From Cryptomeria japonica (lineage: Eukaryota > Streptophyta > Pinopsida > Cupressales > Cupressaceae), in contig NC_081413.1 in assembly GCF_030272615.1 (NCBI RefSeq), positions 164,143,080 through 164,207,079 on the forward strand: a DNA stretch of 64,000 nt. The letters are read 5' to 3'. Position numbers and translations under genes: made by a program. Position 1 is the stretch's first letter. The number at the start of each line of letters is the position of its first letter. This document shows, one piece after another, positions 1 through 11,686 of the stretch. The notes below the pieces were generated by a model. That model ran no database searches and had not been told where the DNA came from. It saw nothing but the letters and a program-made list of their open reading frames with translations.

Positions 1-2175
1 AAAAGTGATGTATTGTGTTTGATTCAAGCAATATCAAAATAGAACTTAGGACAAAAAACCTTTTGATGTTTTGAGAGTTTGGAATGGATTTGATGAGATG
101 TAAATGTGGAGATGGATGAGATGTGAACTTAAATAGAAACTTTGTGTTACAAAAGGAACAAACTCTTCCTCTTCTTGTTGAGGGGTTGGTGGTTCTTCCC
201 TAGCTGAGTTATATGTGATACAAATATCTAGAAAGAAGGTAGGATTGATCTTGCCTCCCTTATTTTGATGATAACTCAAAGCTCTATATTGAGTAAAAGC
301 TCTGCGGTTTAATGATTCTTGATCAAACTTGTTTGATTTCCCTTGAAGGTATAGATGCATGTGATGCAAGAAGGTTCTATGAGAGACAAAGATTTGTCTA
401 TTAAGATATAATAATTTCCTCCTTTTGATACAAGCCTTTGAGCTCAATGGTATTTTCTTCAAGTTGATGTGTTGATGAAGATTCTTCTTTCTCAAGATGT
501 GAAGAATGGTCATATAGTTTGATACTTTTGATTGTTGCTCGTTTTTTTTGATCTTTTGTTTTTTTTTAAATCTTTATGTTGGATGAATACTTGTTTTGGA
601 ATTTGATTTTCTGATTTTTCTTTGACAAGAAAATAAAGCAAACACACAAACACAAGAATGTTGCCTCAAAAGGCACAAATATGTGTGGGTCTAGATCAAC
701 CCAATATTTTGAACTTTTTATGACCCTTTCCTTCAAATGTATTTTAGGTGTTCCCAAAGACTGAAGTCAGCTCAATTTGCACTGGTCTTGACTCACAATG
801 AAAAACACTTCAAACACTTTTTATCCCTAAGGTCAAATGGCCAGTTGGGATAATTTCAGCCCACATCTTGATATTTCTTCGACTTTAGTACTACATACCC
901 TATGAATCCCATCATGGCAGGTAAGGATGTGATATACTAAGTCTTGCACGAGCATAACAAATAGATTATCCCTATGATGGGGGAGTCACCACTTTTATCA
1001 GGCTACAAGTAACCTTTCAAAAAGCTATATTTCAACTCAAGGAAATATGTATGGTGAGTATCTTGGGAACAAAACCTTCTATGCTCTTGCACTGAATTTA
1101 TCACAAATATCCTCAATCAATAGAATGGGTGGGCTACTACTTAAAGGTGTTTAGTAACTTTTGATGTTTTTGGACATAAGTTCATTCTGCAGTGACTCAC
1201 TTAAGAGCCTTGTAACTTGTGGTGGGGCCCATTTGTCCTTTCAACAAGTTACACTGTAGGAACAACTATACCCAAGGCTACAAATTTTGTTCTCACCTAA
1301 TTTCTATAGCGGCTTGAAGGATTTACCACCTAAGGTCATTCCCAAGAGTGATGTGTCTCTTGGTAGGCCTTTCTTAAAAAGATAAAATTTGAGTGTTACT
1401 AACACTTTTCTCTTGCACCTAGGACAATGAAAGCCAAGGGAGAGAATAGTGTGTGTTAGAAGTAGGACCACTCAACAAACTCTTTTGCACAAGTGTGCCA
1501 AACACAAAATACACTTTTTCTTTTTAACTTGCCATTGTAATGATGCCTTATCTATTTGGAGATGTTTCTCCAACAACCATGATGTTCTTTTTAACTTCAA
1601 AGGCAACATGTTTGATTAAACTAGGAATTTGAAATCCTAGTCAACTAAAATTGAAACACGTATGCATGAAGTAAATCATTTTGCAAAATGAGACAAGTTG
1701 ATTGTTCTTTTTACTTGAACAAAAATTAAAGTGTTGATTGTGAATTTTCTTAAATTTGATGCAAGAAATGAGATTTGTTTGTCTTGTTTTAAGCACCAAA
1801 TAAAAGTGAATCCTAACTTGCAAGAAATAAAGTTGTGTTGTGAATTTTAGAGCACCAAAACAAAGTTTGTTTCCTAACTTGCAAGTAATAAAATTGTGTT
1901 GTGAATTTTAGAGCACCAAATGAAGATTTTGATTGATTTTCAGCACCAAAATGGAGTGTTTGAGTTTTGTTTTTAACTTGCATGAAAAACAAAAATTTGT
2001 TTTGTAAGTTTTAAAAACACCAAATGAAAATTTTGATCTTAAGTAACAAAAAGGGTTAGTTTTAAAACCTGCACACGAAATGAAAAGTTAGTAAAATCCG
2101 AACATATGGTGGGCTTCCACAAGTCTAAGAAAATTATCTTATCGGTTACAAGGCCTTTTTTACAATGTTTTGTTA

Positions 2176-2402
2176 CAATAGCGCTACTTAACACAATTGC
2201 GCTAAAGTAAAAACAAAAGCGCTAAAACAAAATATTTATGCAGCAATACAAAAGCGCTAATTCCAAAACAAATGTGCTAACTAATGAACAATAGTGCTAT
2301 ACTATTAACAAAAGTGCTATTTTTTGGACAATAGCACTATTGTAAAAACAAAAGTGCTAGAAGACCAAAAACAATAGTGCTAAAGTGCAAACAAAAGCGT
2401 CG
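2176..2402. repeat. Array of 12-bp motifs spaced about 20 bp apart
   Basis: The motif ACAAAAGCGCTA and close variants (ACAATAGTGCTA, ACAATTGCGCTA) begin near 2176, 2194, 2213, 2248, 2268, 2288, 2308, 2328, 2348, 2371 and 2391. The step is close to 20 bp, with one degraded unit near 2227. The core AGCGCT is itself palindromic. Spacers differ in sequence, so this is a motif array and not a simple tandem duplication. It sits in the leader of element D. Confidence 0.75.
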
Positions 2403-2467
2403 AAGCATGACCTATGTGTCAAGTAAAATAGTCAAAAAGTTAATTTGTCTAAAAAAACTTGTTAGGA

Positions 2468-2485
2468 TTCATGTTGGGTTCACCA
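2468..2485 (-). promoter_or_regulatory. Candidate primer-binding site of element D
   Basis: Two bases beyond the inner end of the proposed LTR, the minus strand reads TGGTGAACCCAACATGAA. It begins with TGG, as expected for pairing to a tRNA 3' CCA end. I could not name the tRNA, so the call rests on position and the TGG start. Confidence 0.35.
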
Positions 2486-2984
2486 AATGATGCTCTGCAA
2501 AATGGACAATGTTAGACAAAAGCCTATGGTCGTATAAAACACAAAAACACAAGAAACAAAGACAAACGGTAGTGTTAATCAACCAAAAACAAGTCTAAGC
2601 AGGCATACCAAAAGAGACACTAAAAACATGATGAAATATTTAACTATGTAAGCAAATACAACAAGGCATCTCCAAATGCCTTCTACCATGCTCTTATCTC
2701 CTTCTCCCTTGTTCCTGTCCTCTCCAAGTTCCAAATTAGTGTAGCTCTCAGCAGCTTTTTGCACTATGGATGTCTTATGGAGATTCAAGATTGAAAATGC
2801 TTTTAAACTTATGCTATGCAAGTGTAAAAATAAGCTAAATATGAGATGCTATGAAATGAACTAAGATTTATTCCTAGTAAAAAATGACAATATATTAGTG
2901 ATTTTACGCTAAAATTCTCTCTAAAATTTACTATAGATTTAATGCATACAAGTTTTCAGGATCTGGATTATGAAGAAATCAGCT

Positions 2985-2994
2985 CTATTTATAG
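2985..2994 (-). promoter_or_regulatory. TATA box in the D LTR
   Basis: The minus strand reads CTATAAATAG, a near-ideal plant TATA box. It is placed inside the LTR and downstream of the palindrome-rich U3, as expected for an LTR promoter firing leftwards. Confidence 0.6.
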
Positions 2995-3559
2995 AAAAAA
3001 TGAAGCAATGGATGGTTGAGATTGAGTAATCTCAACAAGGGTCAGGATTGAATGATATTCAATCCATGTGAAGACTTTCAACCCAATCCTAGGATGACAA
3101 GTGGCAATATGAGATAGGTTGAAAGGAGAGGGAAGAAGCATTAAATGCTTGACATGACTTGAGAGTTAACTTGGAAGTTAAGGTCAAGGTTGGGTTGAGT
3201 GAATAAATTCATTATTCAAAGAATAATGCTTTTATCCAATGGATAAACTCTTGTACAAAGGTTAAAGGGACAACCATGGTCAAAGAAATAAATGCTTGAG
3301 AAAACACATGGGTCACATGAGGGTTGAGTTAGGGGTTAAGCATAAATGGTCATGTAAGAGCCATTAGTGGTTTGGAAGACTTTAGGGGTTAGCTTGTTGA
3401 ACACATAAATCATTAAATGATTTTCAAAGACTTTGGAGTCTTTGAGAAGTGACTTCAAGTTGCTTAGGAATGTGACAATAATTAGGGGATGGATTAGGCT
3501 AATTAGGAAGGGGTTAGAAGAATCTAGAAGGGGGTTTAGGAGTCCAAGTGGATTTGGTG

Positions 3560-3895
3560 GGTGAGGGAAAATAGGATTTTAATTATAATAAAATTAATTT
3601 ATTTCAACTTGTGGTTGCAACTTGCATTTGTAGGAAAATGCAAGTGGGGGGGGAATGATTTAAATAAATATTTTTAATTATTTATTTAAAAGAGGAAAGG
3701 GGGATTTAAATTAAATAAATAGGATTTATTCATTTAATTGATTGGTGATTTTAGTTTAATAAATTAATTAAAATAAATTAAGTAATTTATTTAATTAATA
3801 GGAGAATGTTTGAAGATTAATTAATTAAATATCTAATTTAATTAACTGATGGCTAGTGGGTTTTTAATTAAATAATAACAAATATTCATTTAATT
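3560..3895. repeat. AT-rich palindrome cluster in D U3
   Basis: Several imperfect inverted repeats built from AATTAAATAAAT and its complement follow one another, for example around 3700-3745, 3760-3805 and 3815-3850. They occupy the same LTR position as a regular palindrome array in E1. Confidence 0.5.
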
Positions 3896-3921
3896 AAAAT
3901 GGACAAATTTATGTGACTACA

Positions 3922-4385
3922 ATAACCACTGTGCTAAACCTTATTTAGTCTATTTAAATAATGGACCAAAGAACATAAACATGAATTTAGATAAAGGGTA
4001 TGGATTTAATAGTGGATCTTTTCCGAACCCCCAATCTGTAGTGCTTAAGTGAAAGAGAGAAAGAAGTTGAGGAAGAGCTCATGAAAGTCAAAGGTTTCCT
4101 GAAGTTAGAAGAGAACATGGAAGTGGAAGTTGCAAAGTTGAATTCACCAGCCCACAATCCATCTAGGGTGAAAGTTCTAAAGGGGTTTCCCAAACATAGA
4201 AATTGGGTATGAAGCAAAAAAAATCAAAGAGGTATTCCCCTTTTTGTGGTGACTTAAAGAGATTAGGTAGAAAAAAAAAATCAAAAGGAATGCAAGGTGG
4301 ATAGTGGTGTAGAGGGCTAGGTAAAAATTGCATGACTTCTAAGATCAAGAAAGGGAATACCCCTTCCCAAGGAGTCATGAGACTC
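3922..4385. other. Unassigned sequence between D and the LINE fragment
   Basis: No convincing ORF. Small minus-strand open frames (3987-4217, 4163-4408) have no recognisable domain. The stretch directly precedes a plus-strand LINE endonuclease remnant and may be the LINE's own upstream sequence. That is inference. Confidence 0.3.
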
Positions 4386-4842
4386 ATATAATGGAATTTT
4401 AGGGGCATTAATACCCATAAAAAACAAAGGTTGGCCTAGCATCAACTAGGTAGAATAGAGGTAGAAGCTATCACGCTACAAGAAACAAAATTGATCAATG
4501 AAGAAAGTGAATGGTTTGTGAAAAGATTGAAGTTATGGCAAGGAATATGGATCCTTGCAAATGGTTCCTCTAAATTACAATGGTATTATGGAAACCCCAA
4601 GCTATTTTAGTTGACAAAGGGGTCGAGGGGAGATAATGCTTGTGCAGCAAAATCCATGACTTGATCTCTAATATTCAATTCATTTTAACAAATGTGTATG
4701 GCCTAGTGTCATGAATGAGAAACCAAGATACATGGTGTAAGACTAATAATATTCTAGATTCTTAGACACAAAAATACCACCTGATTGGAGGTGACTATAA
4801 TTCTATCCTTCATAGTGTAGATGAAAGGGGTGGATCTAGCCA
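4386..4842 (+). pseudogene. LINE (L1-type) endonuclease domain remnant
   Basis: Conceptual translation on the plus strand gives the start of an apurinic/apyrimidinic-type endonuclease as found in plant L1 LINEs: WNFRGIN near 4392, then LQETKL near 4476 in the same frame, then GGDYNSIL near 4790 in another frame. In LINEs these blocks lie in this order and carry the catalytic Asn, Glu and Asp. Multiple stops and at least one frameshift show it is dead. No RT domain follows, because the sequence changes at about 4843 into the left arm of an inverted repeat, so the LINE is truncated. It is one of the few plus-strand elements here. Confidence 0.75.
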
Positions 4843-5595
4843 AAGCGTAGGGTAGAACTCTAGATTTACTTTCTTGTTCATTTAGGATCTTGCATACACA
4901 CAAGATTCTTGCACACACATTTAAAATACATTATCGGCTATTTGTGGAGGTGGAAATCACCAAAACAAGGGGTTTGACTAAGGCAAAACCATATATAGCC
5001 ACCTAGACACCATTTTTGAAGTTGTAGGTGCAGGTACAAAAATCTGGAGGAAGCACGATCTTCAGAATCGATAGAGCACATAGATACAAACCCAACCTCC
5101 AAATTTGAAATCATTCTTTAAGGACTAGGATGTGGCACCCTAGTCCTCCCCAAGACTAGGGTGTGGCACCCTAGTCCTCTGTGTTTATCTGCATTTTTTT
5201 GCAATTCTGTAGTTTCAGCCCTCTATTCTGATAGGGACAAGGGCACCCAATGCCTTCGTCCTAGACAATTAGCATCAAATTTCAGTGCTAGGTACACATC
5301 AAAATTCCCCTCCCTACTCTATGCTCAATTTCTGAATTTCAGTTCTGTCAGATTCTGTATTTTTATCCTAAACTTGTATCTTTGTTCATCTCCTAGCATA
5401 GTTGATTTTATCATCATATTTTGCACATTTACTCTTCATTTACAGCAAAGGAATAGAAACTCTAAGAGATATTTTGTGGCTCTCTCTTCCTCACAAGAAG
5501 TAGCCAAAGTGGACTATCTTTGTAGGCTCTTTCGTATTCCACTATGTGTACATGAGAGTGGGATTAAGTCTTAGTCACCTGATTCCATTTTTATG
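4843..5595 (+). repeat. Left arm of a 0.75-kb inverted repeat
   Basis: This arm reappears as the reverse complement at 6170-6918. Matching blocks in order include TTTACTTTCTTGTTCATTT, CAAAACAAGGGGTTTGACTA, CCCCTCCCTACTCTAT, CTCCTAGCATAGTTGAT and GCAGCAAAGGAATAG-like blocks. Identity by eye is around three quarters, with small indels. A 137-residue open frame at 5161-5574 lies inside the arm, has no domain and is not counterparted as an ORF in the other arm. Confidence 0.85.
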
Positions 5596-6169
5596 CTTCA
5601 CAATGATATCATCCTCTTCCTCTAAGATAGTTTCATGGGAGGGGCATATTTTAGGATAAATATCAACATCATTCTTTAAATCTTCATTCTTAGAACATGG
5701 GAGAGATTTGAAGGAATTGTTAACAACTCTTCTTCACACTAAAATATCCTCATGAATAGGAGGATCTTTAAGAGAGGGGTAAATTGAAACAAGGGAGGCT
5801 AACGCATTACCACATTTATGAAATGAATGCATTATGACAACAATTTTACTTTTTCAAATGTTAACCTATGCAAAATAGAAAACAATGTTCAATTTTTTTG
5901 ATGTTTTCACCAATACAAACACTGTAAATTTATCTAATTTGATTTAGAAAATGAGATCTATGAGTGCAAAATGTTCCCAAATCAAATCTGAAATAATTAA
6001 GCAATCCACAAGTTCAATTTTGGGTTTAAAAATTAGGGCTTTTTGTAAAATTAACCTCTAAATTTTAAAAATTTGCAAGGAAATCAAACTTGTAAATGAA
6101 AACTTGAATTTTAAATTGTATAAAAACTTAGATATGAGAACATAAATCAAAATTAAAGGTGTAAGGAGT
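5596..6169. other. Spacer of the inverted repeat
   Basis: About 570 bp of AT-rich sequence between the arms, with no ORF or motif I can support. Confidence 0.6.
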
Positions 6170-6918
6170 CGGGTTAACCAAAATGTGTAGGGTAAAAATG
6201 GAACCGGGTAGGAAAAGACCTAATTCCAATCTCATCCACACATTGGAATATGAAAGGGCCTAAGGAGATGATTCTCTTTGACTACTTCTTGTGAAAGAGA
6301 GTCAATGAATACCTCTAGGGTTACTATTCCTTTGCTGCAATGAGAGGAAGTGTGAAAAATGTAAAGCAATGATCAACTATGCTAGGAGATAAAGGAAGAT
6401 GCAAATATAAATTGGAAACACTGAAACTTGCAGATCTGAAACTGAGACACTGAATATAGAGTAGGGAGGGGAATTCAAATGTGCACCTGCTACTAAAATT
6501 TGGGCTTCATTGAGTAGGAAAAGGGTGCCATGCCTTGGTCCCTAATACCATATAGAGCTGGATTTCTATAATTTGTTGTTTGGGACTCTACACTATCAAA
6601 CTACCACAAAAAGATGAAAAACACAGAGGACCAGTGTGCCACGCCTTGGTCCCTAAAGACTGAGAGCATTTTTTGGCCTTGGGTCTACACCTGTGTGTTT
6701 TGTCTTTCCCAAAGATCATGCATCTATCAGATTTATGTACCTACACCTGCAACTTGAAAAATGGTGTTAAGGTGGCTATATGGGGTTTTTCCTTAGTCAA
6801 ACCCCTTGTTTTGGTGATTTTCACCTTCACAAATAGTCGATAATGTATTGAAAATGTGTGTGCAAGATCCTAAATGAACAAGAAAGTAAATATAGAGTTT
6901 TACCTTATGCTTAAGAGT
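6170..6918 (-). repeat. Right arm of the 0.75-kb inverted repeat
   Basis: Reverse complement of 4843-5595. The outer end is near 6918, within TAGAGTTTTACCTTATGC, which pairs with GCGTAGGGTAGAACTC at the left outer end. The inner end is near 6170, where the GGGTTAACC region begins. Both arms may be copies of the leader of one LTR family inserted in opposite orientation, or halves of a foldback element. Confidence 0.85.
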
Positions 6919-7791
6919 AAACCCTAAATGAATGTAAATATAAATGCAGATGCAATAATGGATTTGAAGCATGAATGTAAATCTGAAATAACTATTATGA
7001 AGCTCATACAAAGATATGAAGATAACATGAAACCATAAAACCCTAAGGGAGAGGTACAAGTCAATAAACAGTCAGTGATCTCCTATTATTCTTCAATATC
7101 TTCAAAGCTCCAATTGATGATGAAAATGGTTGATGTAGACTTGATAGATGCTTGATTTTTTGATTGAAGACTTCATATAAACTTGCACTTTCACTACATA
7201 AGAGGTTGCTTCAAGATTGCTTGTAGATGGATCCTTCAAATGAGGAAATGAAAGGCTATATGTATGAAACCCTAGAATTTGATTTTGATCATAGGCCGAC
7301 CTAGAAATGATATTTTTTGCACCAAGTCGGTTTTAAACATTATAATACTATCAAAACACGATCCCAAAATTCGGGGAGAAAAAGCAGGGACCAATGTGAT
7401 TCACATCGATCCGACCAACTTTTTCCCAAATTTTTCCCAAATTTTTAGGGATGCGAGATATTGTGATTATAAGATGATTCCCAGGAGGATGAAATGGTTT
7501 GAGATGTTTTGATATACAACATAGAGCCTTGAAGGTCAAAATAGGACATAATTAGGGCTTTTGATGAATTAATTAATTGAAAGAATAAAATAAAAAGGGG
7601 CACACTTAGGATTGAGGACCCAATTTTATGATGTGTGAAGGGATAAAAGAAGACTTTAGATTTAATCAAATTAAATAATTAAATGCATAAAGTGAATTTA
7701 AAATGCAACATGAAAACACACTAAAGTGGGTGCTAAACCTAAGTGTGGAATTGTACCACCCAATTAAGGGTGTACAATTTACGATGCTACA
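6919..7791 (-). other. Unassigned, probably an LTR fragment
   Basis: No gene. The stretch is AT-rich and ends with GATGCTACA near 7791, like the outer end of a minus-strand LTR, but no partner LTR was found. Open frames at 7279-7512, 7351-7539 and 7445-7669 overlap on both strands and carry no domain. Confidence 0.3.
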
Positions 7792-7800
7792 TATACATAT

Positions 7801-8885
7801 TGTTTCATGCTTAAAATCATATTAGGAATCATAGCTAATTAGGAAATAAGGAATAATCATGGAATCCCTTAACTATTTAAGCTAATTCTAAACATAAAGC
7901 AATTGAAATGAATGCATAAATAGAATCAAATAATCAAAATGATTAGAAACCCCCTGTTTTGCATTTTAGCTTCCATTGTCCTACAAAATTGTGTGGTTGG
8001 CTCTTAGATATTGCAACTAGTAACCTGCATAGATTTGACACAATTATTTTAAAGATTGTGATTGTTGAAAATGGAGAAATGATGTTGAATTTATAGATTT
8101 TTGGGATAGATTGGGTGAGAAATTGAACTGAAGTGTTGATTGATAGCTGAACTGATTTGATTGATCTATTAAGTGGATTGATTGATCTATTAAGTGGATT
8201 AGTTGGATAGATAACTCAATTGATTGACTAGTTAAATTGGATTGATTGAGAAGAAGATTGAACTGATTGGGAGATGATTGAAATAGATTAGGTAGTCAGA
8301 AAAGGTGATTGGGAGTGAAAAGGGGAGATTGAAGAGTTAACTGAGTTAATTGATTAGTTAACTGATTTGATCAATTAGTCATGATTTTCAACATGTGTTG
8401 TAGGATTTTGAAATTGAAATTCATTTTCATTCTAATTGGAATTTGAATTTTGATTTTCAAATGATGAAATTGAAATGCACATTTAATTGAAATTTAATTA
8501 AATGGGATGAAATTCAAATTCAAATTTGGGAAATTGGAATTAGATGAAATGAGTCAGAATTTGAATTTGGGGAATTGGAAGAATGAATTAACCGATTAAA
8601 TAAGTTAAATGAAATTATTTAATCATTAGAAATGGAATTAATTAAATAATAAAGATTATTTAATTAAGTGAATTGGTCATAATTAATTAAATAATTTTTA
8701 TTTAAGTAATATTTGAAAAAGGGTTAAAGTGATGAATTGATTAATAAGTGGAAATTGAATAATTAGGTGATGATTGAGTCAATTGAGAAGAAACAAGATT
8801 AAATTAATTAAATAATTAAATAATTATTTACTTAATAAGATGAATAATTAGTGTGTGATTAATGAGACATTTTTAGGTGTATACA
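7801..8885 (-). mobile_element. 3' LTR of E2 (left limit uncertain)
   Basis: The right end, GTGTATACA at 8885, is followed immediately by a polypurine tract and by sequence related to the start of the E1 3' region, which fixes this boundary well. The left limit is a guess at the first TG after a neighbouring LTR-like end. The interval includes AT-rich palindromes (about 8585-8845), a possible TATA box on the minus strand near 8088-8096 and a short direct repeat GATTGATCTATTAAGTGG at about 8160-8200. No ORF. Confidence 0.5.
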
Positions 8886-8898
8886 TTTCCCCCTCTTT
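8886..8898 (-). promoter_or_regulatory. Polypurine tract of E2
   Basis: The minus strand reads AAAGAGGGGGAAA directly before the 3' LTR. E1 has AAAGAGGGGCAAAA in the same position. Polypurine tracts prime plus-strand DNA synthesis in LTR elements. Confidence 0.75.
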
Positions 8899-9179
8899 GA
8901 TACAATGTCGAGACAATGTTGTTCAAAGAAAACAAAAACTCATGCCCCAGTATGTCCTGGTGACGCTTAGGGTATAAATATGCCCCCTCAGAAAATTTGT
9001 CAAAAAAATTATGGAATGAAGACAAATTTAACGATATAGTACTGTTGAGTAATTGTATCAAGTTTCATGTCATTTCGAGTCTATTTGACCTGCCTACAAT
9101 TACGTTGAAGTTTAGGGGGACCACAGTTGTCAAAGAGAGAAAAAACCTAATTTTGAGCTATAAATTGGATTTTTTCATT
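8899..9179 (-). other. E2 3' region next to the LTR
   Basis: Noncoding. It shares scattered blocks with E1 26169-26330, such as TATGCCCCCTC and the GTTCAAAGAA/GTTTCAAAGAA pair. It is interrupted by element B at 9180 and resumes at 22727. Confidence 0.6.
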
Positions 9180-10156
9180 TGTTGGATTTAGGGATCACTA
9201 AGAGGGGGGGTGAATCGGTGATCTACCGGTTAGATATTTTTAAACTTAACTTTAAAATACTGGAGGCATACACATGAAACTAAAGTGCAGAAACATAGAA
9301 CAAACAACCACAAAAGCATATTACCAGATATTTACATGGAAACCCAAATGGGAAAAACCACAGTGGGATTTTAACCCACAATATTATTCCACTATGGCCA
9401 TTAGCAAAACATTACTACAATATGGGAATGCACAAGAATTCAGGCACACTGCCTAGAGCTCACTGCTCAAATACAATAAGGGCTACAACCCTGGAAGGCT
9501 CACTGCCTTACTGATTATTTACAATAATTAATTACAATAAAATGAACTCTTAAATAGCATCTACTATTTTTGGATGAGTTTCGGTTGAGTTCCAAATATA
9601 CTAATTGGGTCACCTCTATTGATATACTCTATTATGCCATGTTTATTTTCTCAGTCAGCTACTAGATCAAGAATATGCATGTGAAACTATGCCAAAATAG
9701 ATTTTTGATCACCACTTCCTCGCATACAATCATATCATACACAAAAAATATCATCTACACCGAACTTATATACTAGCAATCACAAAATAGGTCATTTACC
9801 ATGTCGGCCTACTAACGTAAAATGTACTCACATGTCGGCCTAACTAGATCACAAAAGATAAATGCGGATCACCAAACAGTAATAAAATGATTTTTCAATG
9901 TCAACCTAATCAATCCAAACATGATTCAATGTACTGTAATCACCGGAACATGATTCAATGCACCACAATCATCGGAAATCTTTCGGACCCAAAATTGCTC
10001 TATCCTTCCTAAAATACCAGTTAACTATGACATCCGCTTCCGATTAAGAACAATTAAGGCTACCAGATCAAATCTCCATGAAGATTTACCATCAATGACA
10101 ACCCTAAAACAATAATAAACCATCAGAAGCCACCGAATGAGTGTCAATTGCCAACA
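9180..10156 (-). mobile_element. 3' LTR of element B
   Basis: 977 bp from TGTTGGATTTAGGG to ATTGCCAACA. It contains the AGAGGGGGGGTGAATC block and the GGAAACCCAAATGGGAAAA block also seen in B's other LTR and in element C. Related blocks occur in the LTRs of element A. From memory, similar blocks occur in LTRs of Copia elements of the SIRE/Maximus group. Confidence 0.85.
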
Positions 10157-10170
10157 ATCTCCCTCTTTGG
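10157..10170 (-). promoter_or_regulatory. Polypurine tract of element B
   Basis: The minus strand reads CCAAAGAGGGAGAT, ending at the 3' LTR. A and C have nearly the same sequence in the same place. Confidence 0.7.
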
Positions 10171-10577
10171 TATTGCTAGCAACACTCGTAAAAAATGGCT
10201 AAGTGTTGAGAATTGTGCACTAGATCAAAATAATTTCTAAGGCTCCCCCTTAGACAAAGAATTCCACTCTTCTATATTGAACATTTTTCACCGTTTCTCT
10301 CTCCCACTTTGACAGAAATTCCAAAGATGGGTGCAATCAAAAACTTATATACAAAGATACTTCTCGGATATTTACAAATACTTGAAGATGTCAGCAAAAA
10401 TGGTCTTCAAAGATCCTAGGTGAGTATCCCAACCGCTCTTCAAGTTATCCAAAATAGTAATAAATGCACTAAATACAGTGGCATGAATCTCTACTTCCCT
10501 CAGATTAGATGACACAAGTTGTGCTATTGCCTTCATCCAATCTACCTTATTGCCTAGCATGGTGTCCAACTGGGGGG

Positions 10578-10582
10578 AAATT
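10578..10582. repeat. Target site duplication of element A (left)
   Basis: AAATT directly left of element A, matched by AAATT at 17162-17166. The interrupted B sequence continues across it, as shown by the uninterrupted element C (41570-41610). Confidence 0.85.
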
Positions 10583-11480
10583 TGTTAGGGTTCCCACAGA
10601 TACTGAGAAGGGGGGGTGAATCGGTATCTGACCGGTTATGAAATTTTCTTAAAATTGAATATGCAGAATATAAAGTAACAGTATACCGGTATGCAAGAAT
10701 TAATGCAAATAACATAATCAAAAGCATCCACATGAAAAGAACACCATAACACGATGTTTAACGAGGAAACCCAGTGTGGGAAAAACCTCGGTGGGATTTG
10801 TGACCCACAATATTCACTTACTAGCCAATAAGAGAATATTACTTACAATAAGGGCCTGCACATGTAGGAAGGCCAACTGCCTAGAGCTCACTGCTCAATA
10901 AGAAGTCACACTGACTTACAATAAGGATTTACACAAATCCAATATTCTGTACTGCTTTACAATAGCATCTTCAATGCTAGATTCAGTACCGGTTCTTGCT
11001 CTGTTCTTTACATATACCCTTGACCTACAATTCGCACATTAGGTCTTCCTTATAATTTATTTATTACATTCTATCCATATCCTACAAATGCCTACAATGA
11101 TCTCTTTTATATACAAGAGTCATTTTACAATTTGCCAAGTCGGCTTACAATGATAAACAAAATATTACATATCAAAAAATCTTGTTGGCCTCTGTGTCGG
11201 TATACATATTTCCTTCTGTGTCGGTGTACATCTTCTATGTCAGTGTACATCTTCTATGTCGGTGCCGATGTAGATTGATTTTGTTGATGCTGAAGCACTA
11301 TTTTGTTTGAGTAATGCTTTGTCAGTATAGTGTCTTGCCGGTGCCATAGGATTGCAAGGTTGCCTGTGTAATGCTTTGCCGGTATAGTGTCTTGCCGGTG
11401 CCATAGGATTGCAAGGTTGCCATCAATGACAAAACCTTCAATCACACACAATGTCTCATTGGAGTGTCCATATGCCAACA
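10583..11480 (-). mobile_element. 3' LTR of element A
   Basis: 898 bp from TGTTAGGGTTCCC to ATATGCCAACA. It is longer than its partner, mainly because of a 57-bp tandem duplication (about 11311-11367 and 11368-11424). A 20-bp repeat built on CTTCTATGTCGGTGTACAT lies at about 11212-11275. Other scattered differences from the right LTR show the insertion is not recent. Confidence 0.9.
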
Positions 11481-11494
11481 ATCTCCCCATTTGG
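11481..11494 (-). promoter_or_regulatory. Polypurine tract of element A
   Basis: The minus strand reads CCAAATGGGGAGAT directly before the 3' LTR. Confidence 0.75.
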
Positions 11495-11686
11495 CATTGA
11501 TGGCAACACTCATGAGAAATTTTAAAAAGATATCCAAAAATGTGTATACCAAAAAAAATGTTACCAAAAATATGAGGACTCCCCCTAAGCATGTGATCCC
11601 TGTGTTTTGAATTTTCTCATCTACTACTCCCCCTTTGGCATCAATGACAAAGGTTAGTAGATTTGTAGTTGTACCAATACATAACC

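Larger units (their letters stand above)
1..2487 (-). other. Leader (5' untranslated) region of minus-strand LTR element D
   Basis: This stretch lies downstream, on the minus strand, of a putative 5' LTR (2488-3921) and so would be the leader between LTR and gag, running off the left edge. No open frame here shows a recognisable domain; the open frames are short and of low complexity. It is AT-rich, and its clearest structure is a motif array at about 2176-2402. A leader of this size has a parallel in E1, where 2.4 kb separate the 5' LTR from gag. The assignment is inferred from position. Confidence 0.45.
2488..3921 (-). mobile_element. 5' LTR of element D (about 1.43 kb)
   Basis: The segment starts TGATGCTC and ends GTGACTACA on the plus strand, giving TG...CA ends. 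A TATA box lies inside on the minus strand (2985-2994). The right part (about 3560-3895) holds AT-rich palindromes like those in the U3 of the E1 LTR, and the ending resembles the GTGTCTACA end of E1. The partner LTR lies outside the window, so the boundaries cannot be confirmed by comparison. A short open frame at 2579-2821 shows no known domain and is not called as a gene. Confidence 0.55.

Noticed and set aside
46-513. 155-codon minus-strand open frame at the left edge
   Set aside because: No recognisable domain, His/Leu/Ser-rich composition typical of AT-rich noncoding DNA, and no relative elsewhere in the window.
5161-5574. 137-codon plus-strand open frame
   Set aside because: It lies in one arm of an inverted repeat, has no domain, and is not preserved as an ORF in the other arm.
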